Below are positions 16,961 through 24,537 of a DNA stretch of 64,000 nt, in pieces (position 1 is the stretch's first letter; every line of letters begins with the position of its first letter). The notes under the pieces were generated by a model. That model saw nothing but the letters and a program-made list of their open reading frames with translations, was not told where the DNA came from and made no database searches. The stretch is taken from contig SFMG01000002.1 of NCBI GenBank assembly GCA_004554455.1, forward strand, positions 1-64,000, in the 5' to 3' direction. The DNA is from Bacteroidales bacterium (GTDB lineage: Bacteria > Bacteroidota > Bacteroidia > Bacteroidales > UBA932). Position numbers and translations under genes: made by a program.

Positions 16961-18247
16961 TTAAGGTTTCAAACAACCTATCGGAACGACATAAATGCCA
17001 TCCTCTGGGCGTCTGTATGCAATGCTGCCTACACCTGTAAGTACCATAAGGAACGAGGGCTTTTTCATTTTTGTCGTATCCAGCTTATTTTTCAAGGCTG
17101 TAAGACTTTTCACCCCTTCCTTAATGAGGGCTTCGCCTCCAAGTTTGATTTCAATCAATCCGTACCGGCCATCACGAAGGTGTACTACAGCATCGCATTC
17201 CAATTTGTCCGCGTCCCTGTAATGTGCTACTTCGCCCATTAATGCTTCAGCATAGGTTCTCAAGTCCCGAATGGCAAGCGTTTCGAAGAAATAGCCGAAA
17301 GTATTGAGGTCGTTTTCCAAATCTTTAGGTCCGATAGATAAACTTGCAGTACCTATTGACGGATCTGTATAATATCTGGTATTTGATGTGCGTATGGCTG
17401 TCTTGGACCGAAGATTCGGATTCCAGGCCTTTGATTCCTCGACAACAAAAAGTTTGGCAAGTGCGCTGATATATGAGGAAACGGTATCTGTATCCATCTT
17501 TTTCGGTTCGTTTGCCTGCATATCGGCAGCTATTGTCTCGAGGGAAGCTTGAGTCGCCAAATTCCTTGCATATGAGCGCATCAGCAGCCCGACTTTCTCC
17601 GGATTGCGCTTGACCCCGTCCACTCTGGACATATCCTTCTCCCTTACAGCCTCGCAATAGTCATATGCCTGGTCGAGAGCAATCTCACGGTCCATTTCAA
17701 CGGCACTGGGCCAACCTCCACGGCAGGTAAGGAAAGCAAGTTCTGACAAATTGATATTGCTGTGCCCAAATATGGATGAAGGTTCATCGAACAATTGGGC
17801 CAAACTGACCTCTCCCGTTGATTCTCCCGATTCAAAAAGAGACATCGGTCGCATATTCAAACGTCCGAAACGGCCTGTCCCAGTATGCTTGATAACTTCT
17901 TCCTCCTCTTGCTGGAGCGGAACTGATGACCCTGTTAGGATGAAATGCCCAAAGCCTTTTCTATGGTCAGCTTCATATCTGATAGTGTCCCATAACTGAG
18001 GAACTATCTGCCATTCGTCAAGAAGTCTGGGCGTGGCACCGGCAAGAAGTTCTTGGGGATTGATTTCTGCCTTTATCTTGACTTCCCTGAGTTGATCAGG
18101 GGCATCCAAATATATGACACTTGCAGCTATTTGTTCAGCCGTTGTTGTTTTGCCGCACCATTTAGGGCCTTGAATCAATACGGCACCCTTCCCGGCGAGT
18201 TTCCTCTTCAAAAGCGCATCTACTATGCGTGGTTTATAGCCTGACAT
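16961..18247 (-). CDS. ATP-binding protein of the DUF4143 type (first copy)
   Basis: The protein has 428 residues from ATG 18247 and an N-terminal AAA/STAND-like ATPase. The P-loop reads GPKWCGKTTT (27-36), followed by a Walker B-like 'RLLDEWQIVP' and a sensor-like 'HFILTGSSVP'. The C-terminal third resembles a PD-(D/E)xK nuclease-like domain ('LECDAVVHLRDGRYGLIEIK'). Such solitary ATPases are common and numerous in Bacteroidales and of unproven role; defence, toxin-like or mobile functions have been suggested. A promoter box lies just upstream, next to two 23-base repeats. The upstream frame extension (MYVCKN) starts in the promoter and is unlikely. Confidence 0.87.
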   Translation of the reverse strand: MSGYKPRIVDALLKRKLAGKGAVLIQGPKWCGKTTTAEQIAASVIYLDAPDQLREVKIKAEINPQELLAGATPRLLDEWQIVPQLWDTIRYEADHRKGFGHFILTGSSVPLQQEEEEVIKHTGTGRFGRLNMRPMSLFESGESTGEVSLAQLFDEPSSIFGHSNINLSELAFLTCRGGWPSAVEMDREIALDQAYDYCEAVREKDMSRVDGVKRNPEKVGLLMRSYARNLATQASLETIAADMQANEPKKMDTDTVSSYISALAKLFVVEESKAWNPNLRSKTAIRTSNTRYYTDPSIGTASLSIGPKDLENDLNTFGYFFETLAIRDLRTYAEALMGEVAHYRDADKLECDAVVHLRDGRYGLIEIKLGGEALIKEGVKSLTALKNKLDTTKMKKPSFLMVLTGVGSIAYRRPEDGIYVVPIGCLKP

Positions 18248-18263
18248 AGGACTCGAATTTTTG

Positions 18264-18271
18264 CAAACATA
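18264..18271 (-). promoter_or_regulatory. -7 box for the first DUF4143 ATPase gene
   Basis: TATGTTTG on the minus strand ends 17 bases before the ATG at 18247 and fits TAnnTTTG. The repeat pair at 18286-18331 begins 15 bases upstream, where the -33 region and an activator or repressor site would be. Confidence 0.5.
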
Positions 18272-18285
18272 CAAAAACCGTCATT

Positions 18286-18331
18286 TATTGGAAAATTTTT
18301 CGGGCAAATAGTGGAAAGTTTTTCGGGCAAA
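18286..18331 (-). repeat. two 23-base direct repeats at the ATPase promoter
   Basis: The units 18286-18308 and 18309-18331 differ at two positions. Both end with TTTTTCGGGCAAA on the plus strand. On the minus strand they read TTTGCCCGAAAAA..TTTCCA, similar to the TTTGCCGCTTTCCAC core of the array at 15839. They cover the region upstream of the -7 box, consistent with an operator. Confidence 0.9.
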
Positions 18332-18360
18332 AATTTTGCGCATTGAATAGTACAGGCTAA

Positions 18361-18414
18361 GGCTATATGCCGAAGGACATAGTCCTATAGCCCCGCCTCG
18401 GTGGGGCTTTTTTC
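18361..18414 (+). terminator. stem-loop and intrinsic terminator, first copy of a 37-base repeat
   Basis: GGCTATA (18361-18367) pairs with TATAGCC (18386-18392), with an inner GGAC/GTCC stem. Then GCCCC (18390-18394) pairs with GGGGC (18403-18407), followed by six T. The two outer stems share bases and could be alternative. Orientation is plus, yet no plus-strand gene ends here. Bases 18378-18414 recur perfectly at 19682-19718. Confidence 0.7.
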
Positions 18415-18448
18415 ATGTCCGATATCGCTCTTCGTCAGCATAGGCGTA

Positions 18449-19588
18449 TCAAATTATCTCACCGGCCCAGAGGGCTTTGAAGAAGTCGGTCACGTAATAG
18501 AGGTCAATATCCCCGGAGCGTCTTGTTAGCGTGTCTCGTGAGACAATGATTTGTTTGGCATCTGGATGCTCTTCCACGAATCTCTTCAAGCCTTTCTTGT
18601 GCTCGGTTTCTATGTGATCCGTCGACTTGATCTCAATAGCGATGCGTGCATCGCCGATTACAGCATCGACTTCATCGTTATTATATGTATGCCAGTAGGT
18701 CAGCTCCTCCTCGCTGCCGGAGTATCCAAGGTATGCTCGGATTTCCTGCATCACAATGCTCTCAAAGGCATGGCCATATTCAGGCGTTCCCGGCATCAGG
18801 TGGTAACGGTGGAGCAGGTAGTTGGGGATTCCGACATCAAAGAAATAGAACTTTGATGTCTGATACAACTTGCGCTTGATCACCTTCCTGTATGGTTTGA
18901 CCTCGAATCCCAGAAGAGTGTCATAGAGAATCTTGAAATAGGACTTGGCCGTATTGACCGATACTCCGCAATCAGAGGCGACATTATCGTAATTCAGGAT
19001 TTCCGTATTGGTGACAGCCGCCACTTCCAGAAAGCGCTCGAAGGTGTCTATATTCTGGACCAGGGCTTCTTCTTCGACTTCTTCCTTGAGATAAAGGTTT
19101 ACATAGTTCTTTAGGCGTACCCTTGCATCCTTCACCATATAGTGACGGGGAATCATGCCGTTCTGGATGGCACGGTCAAAATCATAATCAGGAATCTCGG
19201 CAGAGACAAGCGGGTAGAGATGTTCTTCGTTAGCACGTCCCCCCAACTGGTTGACGCCAGCCTTTTTGATTTTCCTGGCGCTGGAACCGCTGAGGATGAA
19301 GTACAGGCCATTTTCCACCATCAGTTTGTGAACAACGTCCAGAAGTTCCGGGAGCTTCTGGATTTCATCTACGATGATCAGTGTCTCTGGAGGATACTTC
19401 ACCAGCATCTCGTAGAAATCCATCGCACGGCGCTTGAAGCGTTTCCTCGTATCAGGGTCAAGGAGATCCACGTATATGGCTTTGGGGAAGCGCTCTCTCA
19501 AAAGCGTTGATTTCCCCACCTGACGGCCGCCAAAAAGGAACATTCCTTCATCAAGGCGGTTCTCTATGTCGAATATTCTCTTGTACAT
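18449..19588 (-). CDS. ATP-binding protein of the DUF4143 type (second copy)
   Basis: The protein has 379 residues from ATG 19588. The P-loop FGGRQVGKST (19-28), Walker B 'LIIVDEIQKLP' (about 70-80) and 'FILSGSSARK' are those of the DUF4143/AAA_14 ATPases. The C-terminal DUF4143 region ends with a PD-(D/E)xK-like core, 'NDEVDAVIGDARIAIEIKS'. It is only distantly related to the neighbour at 16961, so this is not a recent tandem duplication. The gene has a complete promoter and an inverted repeat in its leader, and the whole unit is enclosed by 37-base direct repeats. The longer frame would begin with TTG inside the inverted repeat. Confidence 0.88.
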   Translation of the reverse strand: MYKRIFDIENRLDEGMFLFGGRQVGKSTLLRERFPKAIYVDLLDPDTRKRFKRRAMDFYEMLVKYPPETLIIVDEIQKLPELLDVVHKLMVENGLYFILSGSSARKIKKAGVNQLGGRANEEHLYPLVSAEIPDYDFDRAIQNGMIPRHYMVKDARVRLKNYVNLYLKEEVEEEALVQNIDTFERFLEVAAVTNTEILNYDNVASDCGVSVNTAKSYFKILYDTLLGFEVKPYRKVIKRKLYQTSKFYFFDVGIPNYLLHRYHLMPGTPEYGHAFESIVMQEIRAYLGYSGSEEELTYWHTYNNDEVDAVIGDARIAIEIKSTDHIETEHKKGLKRFVEEHPDAKQIIVSRDTLTRRSGDIDLYYVTDFFKALWAGEII

Positions 19589-19612
19589 AAGGCACGTGAA
19601 ATTTTGCAGCGT

Positions 19613-19643
19613 CGTTGACAAAATTTGCAGAAAATCGTCAACG
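19613..19643 (-). promoter_or_regulatory. inverted repeat in the leader of the second ATPase gene
   Basis: CGTTGAC (19613-19619) and GTCAACG (19637-19643) are perfect inverted repeats, 17 bases apart, just after the predicted transcription start. A TTTGCA motif is repeated within and beside them. This could be an operator or an RNA stem in the 5' leader. Confidence 0.5.
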
Positions 19644-19649
19644 GCAATG

Positions 19650-19680
19650 CAAATTTAATAAAGTTTACTTGAATGCCAAA
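19650..19680 (-). promoter_or_regulatory. promoter of the second ATPase gene
   Basis: TTTG (19680-19677), 19 bases, TAAATTTG (19657-19650) on the minus strand: a full match to the Bacteroidetes promoter consensus. The 37-base repeat starts two bases upstream. Confidence 0.7.
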
Positions 19681-19681
19681 T

Positions 19682-19718
19682 CATAGTCCTATAGCCCCGC
19701 CTCGGTGGGGCTTTTTTC
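19682..19718 (+). terminator. terminator, second copy of the 37-base repeat
   Basis: This is an identical copy of 18378-18414: GCCCC and GGGGC arms followed by six T, plus orientation. The upstream GGCTATA arm present at the first copy is missing here. On the minus strand, as a stop for the acyltransferase operon, it would lack the T run. Confidence 0.7.
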
Positions 19719-19733
19719 GTATCCTTCAGGAAA

Positions 19734-21656
19734 TCAGAACTGGAAATAGATGAAGGGCTGGAAGCCGGCGGTGACGAACTGGTAGAGGAGGAAGACCGTC
19801 AGGACACAGATGAGGGCCATGACGGGCAGGGGAAGCATTGCGAAGCTCAGGCGGTAGCGGCGTTTGAAACGGGACGGGAGCCAGTGGACAAGCATTCCGA
19901 GGGCTACGAGCAGAAAGACCTTCCAATAGGCGGAGCAGACGTCAGGGATGATTGAGAGATCCCACTCACCTCCAATCTGGGATACCATATTCCTGGCAGT
20001 GGCCCAGGCCTTCTCGTTGGCCTCGGCAGGGTCCAGGTTGGAACCGCTGCGGAAGAAGAGGCGGGTGAAGGTGATGAAGACGAAGGTCTGCAGCACGGCC
20101 CAGGCGTTGCCCAGATAGACTGTGAGGCGCTGACCGCGGCTCATTCCTGCCAGGGCCGTACGGGCCTCACGGCTGTCTGTGCCCTTGGAGAAGGCGCCGG
20201 GAGAGTCCGGACGGAAGATATGCCATAAGGACCTGACAAGGGTGCCGGCCAGCAGGGCCATCAGCCATACGAACAGGAGATTGAAGACCGGAGACGGCGC
20301 AAAGGTCTTCAGCGCGAAGACCAGGAGGGTTAGCAGACTGAGCAGAAGCGGCCTGAGAGTCCAGGAGAGGTCTTTCCAGAACTTGTATATTATCATTCCC
20401 ACACCGTTGAGACCGCCCCAGATGACGAAATTGAGACTGGCCCCGTGCCAAAGGCCACCGAGGAGCATCGTGATGAAGGAATTGAGGTTCGCGATTATCT
20501 TCTTGCGGTGGTCGGGCAGGAAGCGGGCCACCAGCAGGGTGACGGCGCCTACGCTCAGCACGGCGGCAAGGGCCCAGATGCTGCCTGAGAGCAGGAGGGC
20601 GATAAGGGCGAAGGTCACTATCCAGAAATAGCTGCCGAAAGTGGTGTTGCGGTTGCCGCCAAGAGGTATGTAGAGGTAGTTCTGGAGCCAGCGGCTGAGG
20701 GAAATGTGCCAGCGCTTCCAGAAGTTCTGGGCATTGGGCGCCTTGTAGGGCGAATCGAAGTTCTGGGGCAGGTAGAAGCCCATCAGCATAGCCACGCCTA
20801 TGGCTATGTCCGTGTAGCCGGAGAAGTCGGCATATACCTGGAGGGAATAGCCGAAGAGGGCGGCGAGATTCTCGAAGGAGGAGAAGAGCAGGGGGTTCTC
20901 GAAAACACGGTCTATGAAGTTCACCGCGATATAGTCGCTCAGGACTATTTTCTTTATCAGGCCGTTGAGTATCCAGAAGACGGCGACACCGAACTGGCGG
21001 CGGCTCAGATGGAAGGGTTTGTAGAGCTGGGGGATGAATTCGCTGGCCCTGACTATTGGTCCCGCAACCAGCTGAGGGAAGAAGCTGACGTAGAAGGCGA
21101 AGTCCAGGATGTTGCCCACAGGCTTTATTTTGCGCATATACACGTCGGCGCTGTAGCTGATTACCTGGAAGATATAGAAGGATATGCCTACCGGCAGCAC
21201 TATGCTGTCCACGGAGAAGCGTTCGCTGCCGCTGATGGCGTTACCTATCCACGCGAAGGCATCGAATACCCGCAGCTCCAGGCCGGATATCTGATTGATC
21301 AGGTCGGTGAAGAAATAGGCATATTTGAAATAGCAGAGCAGGAAGAGGTCCACGCTGACGCTGAGTATGAGCCATAGTTTGCGTCTGCCTTCCCTGCTGC
21401 AACGGTCCATGCGCCTTGCTATCAGGAAGTCGGAGCAGGTGACGAAGACGAGTATGAGCAGAAACACTCCGCTGGTCTTCCAGTAGAAGAAGAGGCTGGC
21501 GAAGGCGAGGAAGGCGTTGCGCAGGAGACGGCGGCTCTTTACGAGGGCGAAGATGGCATAGACCAAGGCAAAGAAAGCCCAGAAATAAAACTGGGTGAAA
21601 ATGAGCGGCGAGCTCGGGTCGAAGGAGAATATGTTCTTTAGGAACTCTGTCATCAT
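19734..21656 (-). CDS. MBOAT-family O-acyltransferase
   Basis: This 640-residue polytopic membrane protein of the AlgI/DltB/PatA class has more than ten hydrophobic segments. Landmarks are 'ISFYIFQVISYSADVY', 'FFPQLVAGPIVRASEF', 'KRWHISLSRWLQNYLYIPLGG' and the catalytic His in LGGLWHGASLNF (near residue 404). These enzymes move acyl groups across the inner membrane onto exported polymers. Its start overlaps the stop of the SGNH protein (ATGA), the usual pairing for alginate- or exopolysaccharide-type O-acetylation. It is the last gene of the polysaccharide operon. Confidence 0.95.
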   Translation of the reverse strand: MMTEFLKNIFSFDPSSPLIFTQFYFWAFFALVYAIFALVKSRRLLRNAFLAFASLFFYWKTSGVFLLILVFVTCSDFLIARRMDRCSREGRRKLWLILSVSVDLFLLCYFKYAYFFTDLINQISGLELRVFDAFAWIGNAISGSERFSVDSIVLPVGISFYIFQVISYSADVYMRKIKPVGNILDFAFYVSFFPQLVAGPIVRASEFIPQLYKPFHLSRRQFGVAVFWILNGLIKKIVLSDYIAVNFIDRVFENPLLFSSFENLAALFGYSLQVYADFSGYTDIAIGVAMLMGFYLPQNFDSPYKAPNAQNFWKRWHISLSRWLQNYLYIPLGGNRNTTFGSYFWIVTFALIALLLSGSIWALAAVLSVGAVTLLVARFLPDHRKKIIANLNSFITMLLGGLWHGASLNFVIWGGLNGVGMIIYKFWKDLSWTLRPLLLSLLTLLVFALKTFAPSPVFNLLFVWLMALLAGTLVRSLWHIFRPDSPGAFSKGTDSREARTALAGMSRGQRLTVYLGNAWAVLQTFVFITFTRLFFRSGSNLDPAEANEKAWATARNMVSQIGGEWDLSIIPDVCSAYWKVFLLVALGMLVHWLPSRFKRRYRLSFAMLPLPVMALICVLTVFLLYQFVTAGFQPFIYFQF

Positions 21657-23077
21657 TCGCCTTTGAGAGCTTCTTTTATCTGCTGGTCAAGAGGCTTGTT
21701 GCGCCACCTGTAGTAGTCGTAGTAGAGCATCAGGGACTCGCTGAGGAAGTCTCCGGTTCGGTCTGCACCGCGATGGGTGAAGTGTATGTAGTCGGCTCCG
21801 GCGAGCGGCGGGGTGGAGCGCACCCATTTCACCATTGAGTTGCGTCCGCCCATTACACTGTAAAGGTCCCAGTAGGCGACGCCGCACTTGTGTGCCGTCT
21901 CGCGCAGTATGTCGATGACGTCCGGCAGGTGAGGATAGGTCTGCATACTGCCGTTTACGTTCGTGGCCATATCGGAGGGGCCTATGAAAAGGAAGCAGGC
22001 CTCCGGCGCGAGGGAACGGAGCAGGCGCATCTGGGTTTCCAGCTTGGCGGCATAGTTCTCGCGGGCCTTGCGCGAGTTCAGGTAAGGGGTGGCATTGCCA
22101 CCGAACTGCAGTATTATCAGTTTGACATTGAAGCTTTCCACATAGTCCCTGATCTGACCCGGGTCCATTTTCGTGAATATGGTGCCCGAGCAGCCGCGCA
22201 TTGCCGCGTTGTCCACGCTGACTCCCGTCGGAGCGTCGAACATTATTCCGAAGACGTCGCCACGACCGCTTATGTCTATGCTCAGACCCTCGCTCAGGGC
22301 CGGCAGTTCGGCGACATAGCGGCGCAGAGGCCTGTGGAGGGTGTCCGGCTCGGCCATTACGCCTCCGACCTTAATGGTCATAGGGGCCTTGAGGGTGTCG
22401 GTGAGTATGGTTACACGGCTGTAACGCCTCTGGGTGGAGCAGCTGTCCAGCTTGCGGGCCGGATAGTAGCTGACGCTGACAGGGCCGTCGAGACGCGCCA
22501 CCTGGCCGTTGATGCCCCAGCTGCCGTTCTGGACCGTGAAATCCTTGGTGCCATAGATGAGGGCGCGGCGAGGAGTCGAGCTGCGTCTCTGACTCGAGGT
22601 GAGGGTGGGATAACTCTGCACGAGAGGCATAAGACCTATGCCGTTGCCCCCGAAGCGGGCCTGGAAGCTCTTGCGTATGTTGTTGGAAATACGGTCCTCT
22701 TCTATCTGCGAATCTCCGTAGTGGAGTATGCGCAGCGGATGTACCGACGCGGAGTCGAGAGCCCTGAAGAAGGGGTCGAAGAGACTCAGGTCGTCTCCGG
22801 GGAACTGTATGCGGGCATCGCTGTGTTCGAAATAGTCCAGAAACTCGCTTTCCTCTGCCTGACGCAGTTCCATCACGCGCCTTGCAAGCAGCTCTTCCGG
22901 GCTTTCCTGGGGCTCTTCAAGGGTGTCGGCAGGCTCGGCGGGCAAGAAGTCCTCCAGGGAGGCGAAGCGCAGCTCTACCGGTCCCAGTTCCACGCCCTCC
23001 TTTGGGAAGAAAGCGCAGAGCACCCCCAGCATAAGGAGCACGGAAAAGAGGAAGATTGTGATGCGCCAGGCCTTCAT
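21653..23077 (-). CDS. SGNH-hydrolase-fold protein, partner of the MBOAT acyltransferase
   Basis: The protein has 474 residues, with one N-terminal membrane helix (about 5-24) and a periplasmic SGNH domain. Block I is 'LHYGDSQIEEDR' with the nucleophile near Ser123. 'LQFGGNATP' supplies the block III Asn, and 'ADYIHFTHRGADRTGD' near 425-440 the Asp and His of block V. In AlgJ/AlgX/PatB-type systems such proteins take the acyl group from an MBOAT protein and place it on the polysaccharide. The ATGA overlap with the MBOAT gene strongly supports that role here. Hydrolase activity instead of transfer is possible. Confidence 0.88.
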   Translation of the reverse strand: MKAWRITIFLFSVLLMLGVLCAFFPKEGVELGPVELRFASLEDFLPAEPADTLEEPQESPEELLARRVMELRQAEESEFLDYFEHSDARIQFPGDDLSLFDPFFRALDSASVHPLRILHYGDSQIEEDRISNNIRKSFQARFGGNGIGLMPLVQSYPTLTSSQRRSSTPRRALIYGTKDFTVQNGSWGINGQVARLDGPVSVSYYPARKLDSCSTQRRYSRVTILTDTLKAPMTIKVGGVMAEPDTLHRPLRRYVAELPALSEGLSIDISGRGDVFGIMFDAPTGVSVDNAAMRGCSGTIFTKMDPGQIRDYVESFNVKLIILQFGGNATPYLNSRKARENYAAKLETQMRLLRSLAPEACFLFIGPSDMATNVNGSMQTYPHLPDVIDILRETAHKCGVAYWDLYSVMGGRNSMVKWVRSTPPLAGADYIHFTHRGADRTGDFLSESLMLYYDYYRWRNKPLDQQIKEALKGE

Positions 23078-23084
23078 AACGGGA

Positions 23085-23549
23085 CTAGATAAAGAACTCC
23101 TGAGGTATTTCGACCAGACTCAGCAGGGCCATCATAAGGCCGGCGAAGCTGAGTATGATTCCGGTTATCGCGGTGCCGGAGACGCCGCCGCGGTTGGCTA
23201 TGCGCCTGAAGAAACCGCAGAAGCTGAGCGGCTGCGCGACCATAAAGAAAATCGAGGTGAAGACTATCATTATCATTGCGCCACGGCGCGAGAGATGCAC
23301 ATATATATCCTCGATTACGGAGAACTCGTAGGCCAGGGTGCCGCAGACGGCACAGAATATGGCGAAAACCAGTCCGGCACGGGAGAGACGGTTGCCTTTG
23401 GCTATGGAGAGACGCCTCTGTCGGGAAACGGCGCCGGGAAGCCTGTCTTCAGGCAGGTTCATCGTGGCACGGGGTCTGCCGCAATGTGGGCAGGCCTCGG
23501 CGAAGGAGGAAATCTTATTTCCGCATTCAGGACAGGTAATCAGTGCCAT
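23085..23549 (-). CDS. zinc-ribbon membrane protein
   Basis: The 154-residue protein has a CPEC..CPHC zinc ribbon at its start (Cys6, Cys9, Cys20, Cys23), then a basic linker and three hydrophobic segments (about 54-76, 88-112, 124-148). The ribbon resembles zinc_ribbon_2 domains often put before unrelated membrane modules. No function can be assigned. It lies 4 bases after the glycosyltransferase gene and 7 before the SGNH gene, so it is part of the operon, though it may be a passenger. Confidence 0.8.
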   Translation of the reverse strand: MALITCPECGNKISSFAEACPHCGRPRATMNLPEDRLPGAVSRQRRLSIAKGNRLSRAGLVFAIFCAVCGTLAYEFSVIEDIYVHLSRRGAMIMIVFTSIFFMVAQPLSFCGFFRRIANRGGVSGTAITGIILSFAGLMMALLSLVEIPQEFFI

Positions 23550-23553
23550 ATCG

Positions 23554-24537
23554 TTACAATTCAGCCCGCAAAGATAATACTTTTACAGGAAAGTCCGCCC
23601 AGCTGTTGTCCGCTATGTAGCTGAGGGCCGCAGCCCTGACATCCTTCAGGGGAAGGAGAGGGATTTCCCCGAAGTCTGAGTAGCAGCTGACGATTTCACT
23701 GAGGTCCGCGAAACTGCCGACAGCCGGGCCTATTATCGGCTTGAGGAAGTTCAGACTGTAGATGAGGGCGCCGGAGCTGAGTACGGTGCCGCCGTCGTAG
23801 GTGAAGAGCACGCAACGCGAGGCGGAGATGCGGGCGGCGAGTTCCACGTCGCTCAGAAAGGCGTTTTCGTAATATATGAAAGGCGGCAGTGCGGCGCGTA
23901 TCTCCGCGTCCAGAGCCGAGTCGCGGCAGGCTCCGCATATCAATATCTTCTTGCCGGCAAGGGCCTCGCAGCCGGCGGCGAAACGGACGAACTCGAGCAC
24001 ACGCTTGCGACGCGATATGCCTCCCCATATTATATAATCCCATTCGGGAACGGCTGCGGAAGGATATATTTCCGAAGTGTAAACCGGGTGCGGAATGTAG
24101 TGGCAGGGCGCCGTGGAGGAGGGGTAGCGCTGTCTGAAGAAACGGCAGCCCTCTTCGGAGTGGGTGAGCACCATATCGGCCTTGGAGGCCATCCAGTCCA
24201 TCAGGCGGGCGGGACGGGAGCTGCGGTCGTCGTGCGCGCCTTTGTTGTGCAGTAGCCAGACTATGCGGGCGCCGCGGCGCTTGGCGGCCATTACGCCCAG
24301 ACGGAAAAAGAGGGTCTGGAGCCGGCCCAGGGGCTTGGAGGGTATGAGGTCCACCCAGTGGAGTATGAAGAGCTCCGCCCTGAGGTTCAGCAGCAGGCCG
24401 AGGGTCTCGGAACGGGGACAGCGGTTGAGCACCTCCCAGTTCCTGTCGGCCTCGAAGGCTTTGCGGAAGTGGTCTATATAGAGGTTTCCGCTCTTGTCCC
24501 GCTTGGGGTCGTAGGTGGGGTAAATGAAGACTTTCAT
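23554..24537 (-). CDS. GT4-like glycosyltransferase
   Basis: The protein has 327 residues with two Rossmann halves of the GT-B type. The N-terminal half includes 'FILHWVDLIPSKPLGRL' and 'ARIVWLLHNKGAHDD', where the HN motif resembles GT4 family members. A linker 'ADMVLTHSEEGCRFFRQRYP' leads to the C-terminal donor-binding half with 'YIIWGGISRRKRVLEF' and 'CVLFTYDGGTVLSSGALIYS'. The Glu of the usual EX7E motif is not obvious. Likely a cytoplasmic sugar transferase for the surface polysaccharide. Start overlaps the stop of the previous gene (ATGA). Confidence 0.8.
   Translation of the reverse strand: MKVFIYPTYDPKRDKSGNLYIDHFRKAFEADRNWEVLNRCPRSETLGLLLNLRAELFILHWVDLIPSKPLGRLQTLFFRLGVMAAKRRGARIVWLLHNKGAHDDRSSRPARLMDWMASKADMVLTHSEEGCRFFRQRYPSSTAPCHYIPHPVYTSEIYPSAAVPEWDYIIWGGISRRKRVLEFVRFAAGCEALAGKKILICGACRDSALDAEIRAALPPFIYYENAFLSDVELAARISASRCVLFTYDGGTVLSSGALIYSLNFLKPIIGPAVGSFADLSEIVSCYSDFGEIPLLPLKDVRAAALSYIADNSWADFPVKVLSLRAEL

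Noticed and set aside
18449..19718. Insertion sequence with transposase
   Set aside because: The gene between the 37-base repeats is an ATPase of the DUF4143 type; there is no transposase motif and there are no terminal inverted repeats.
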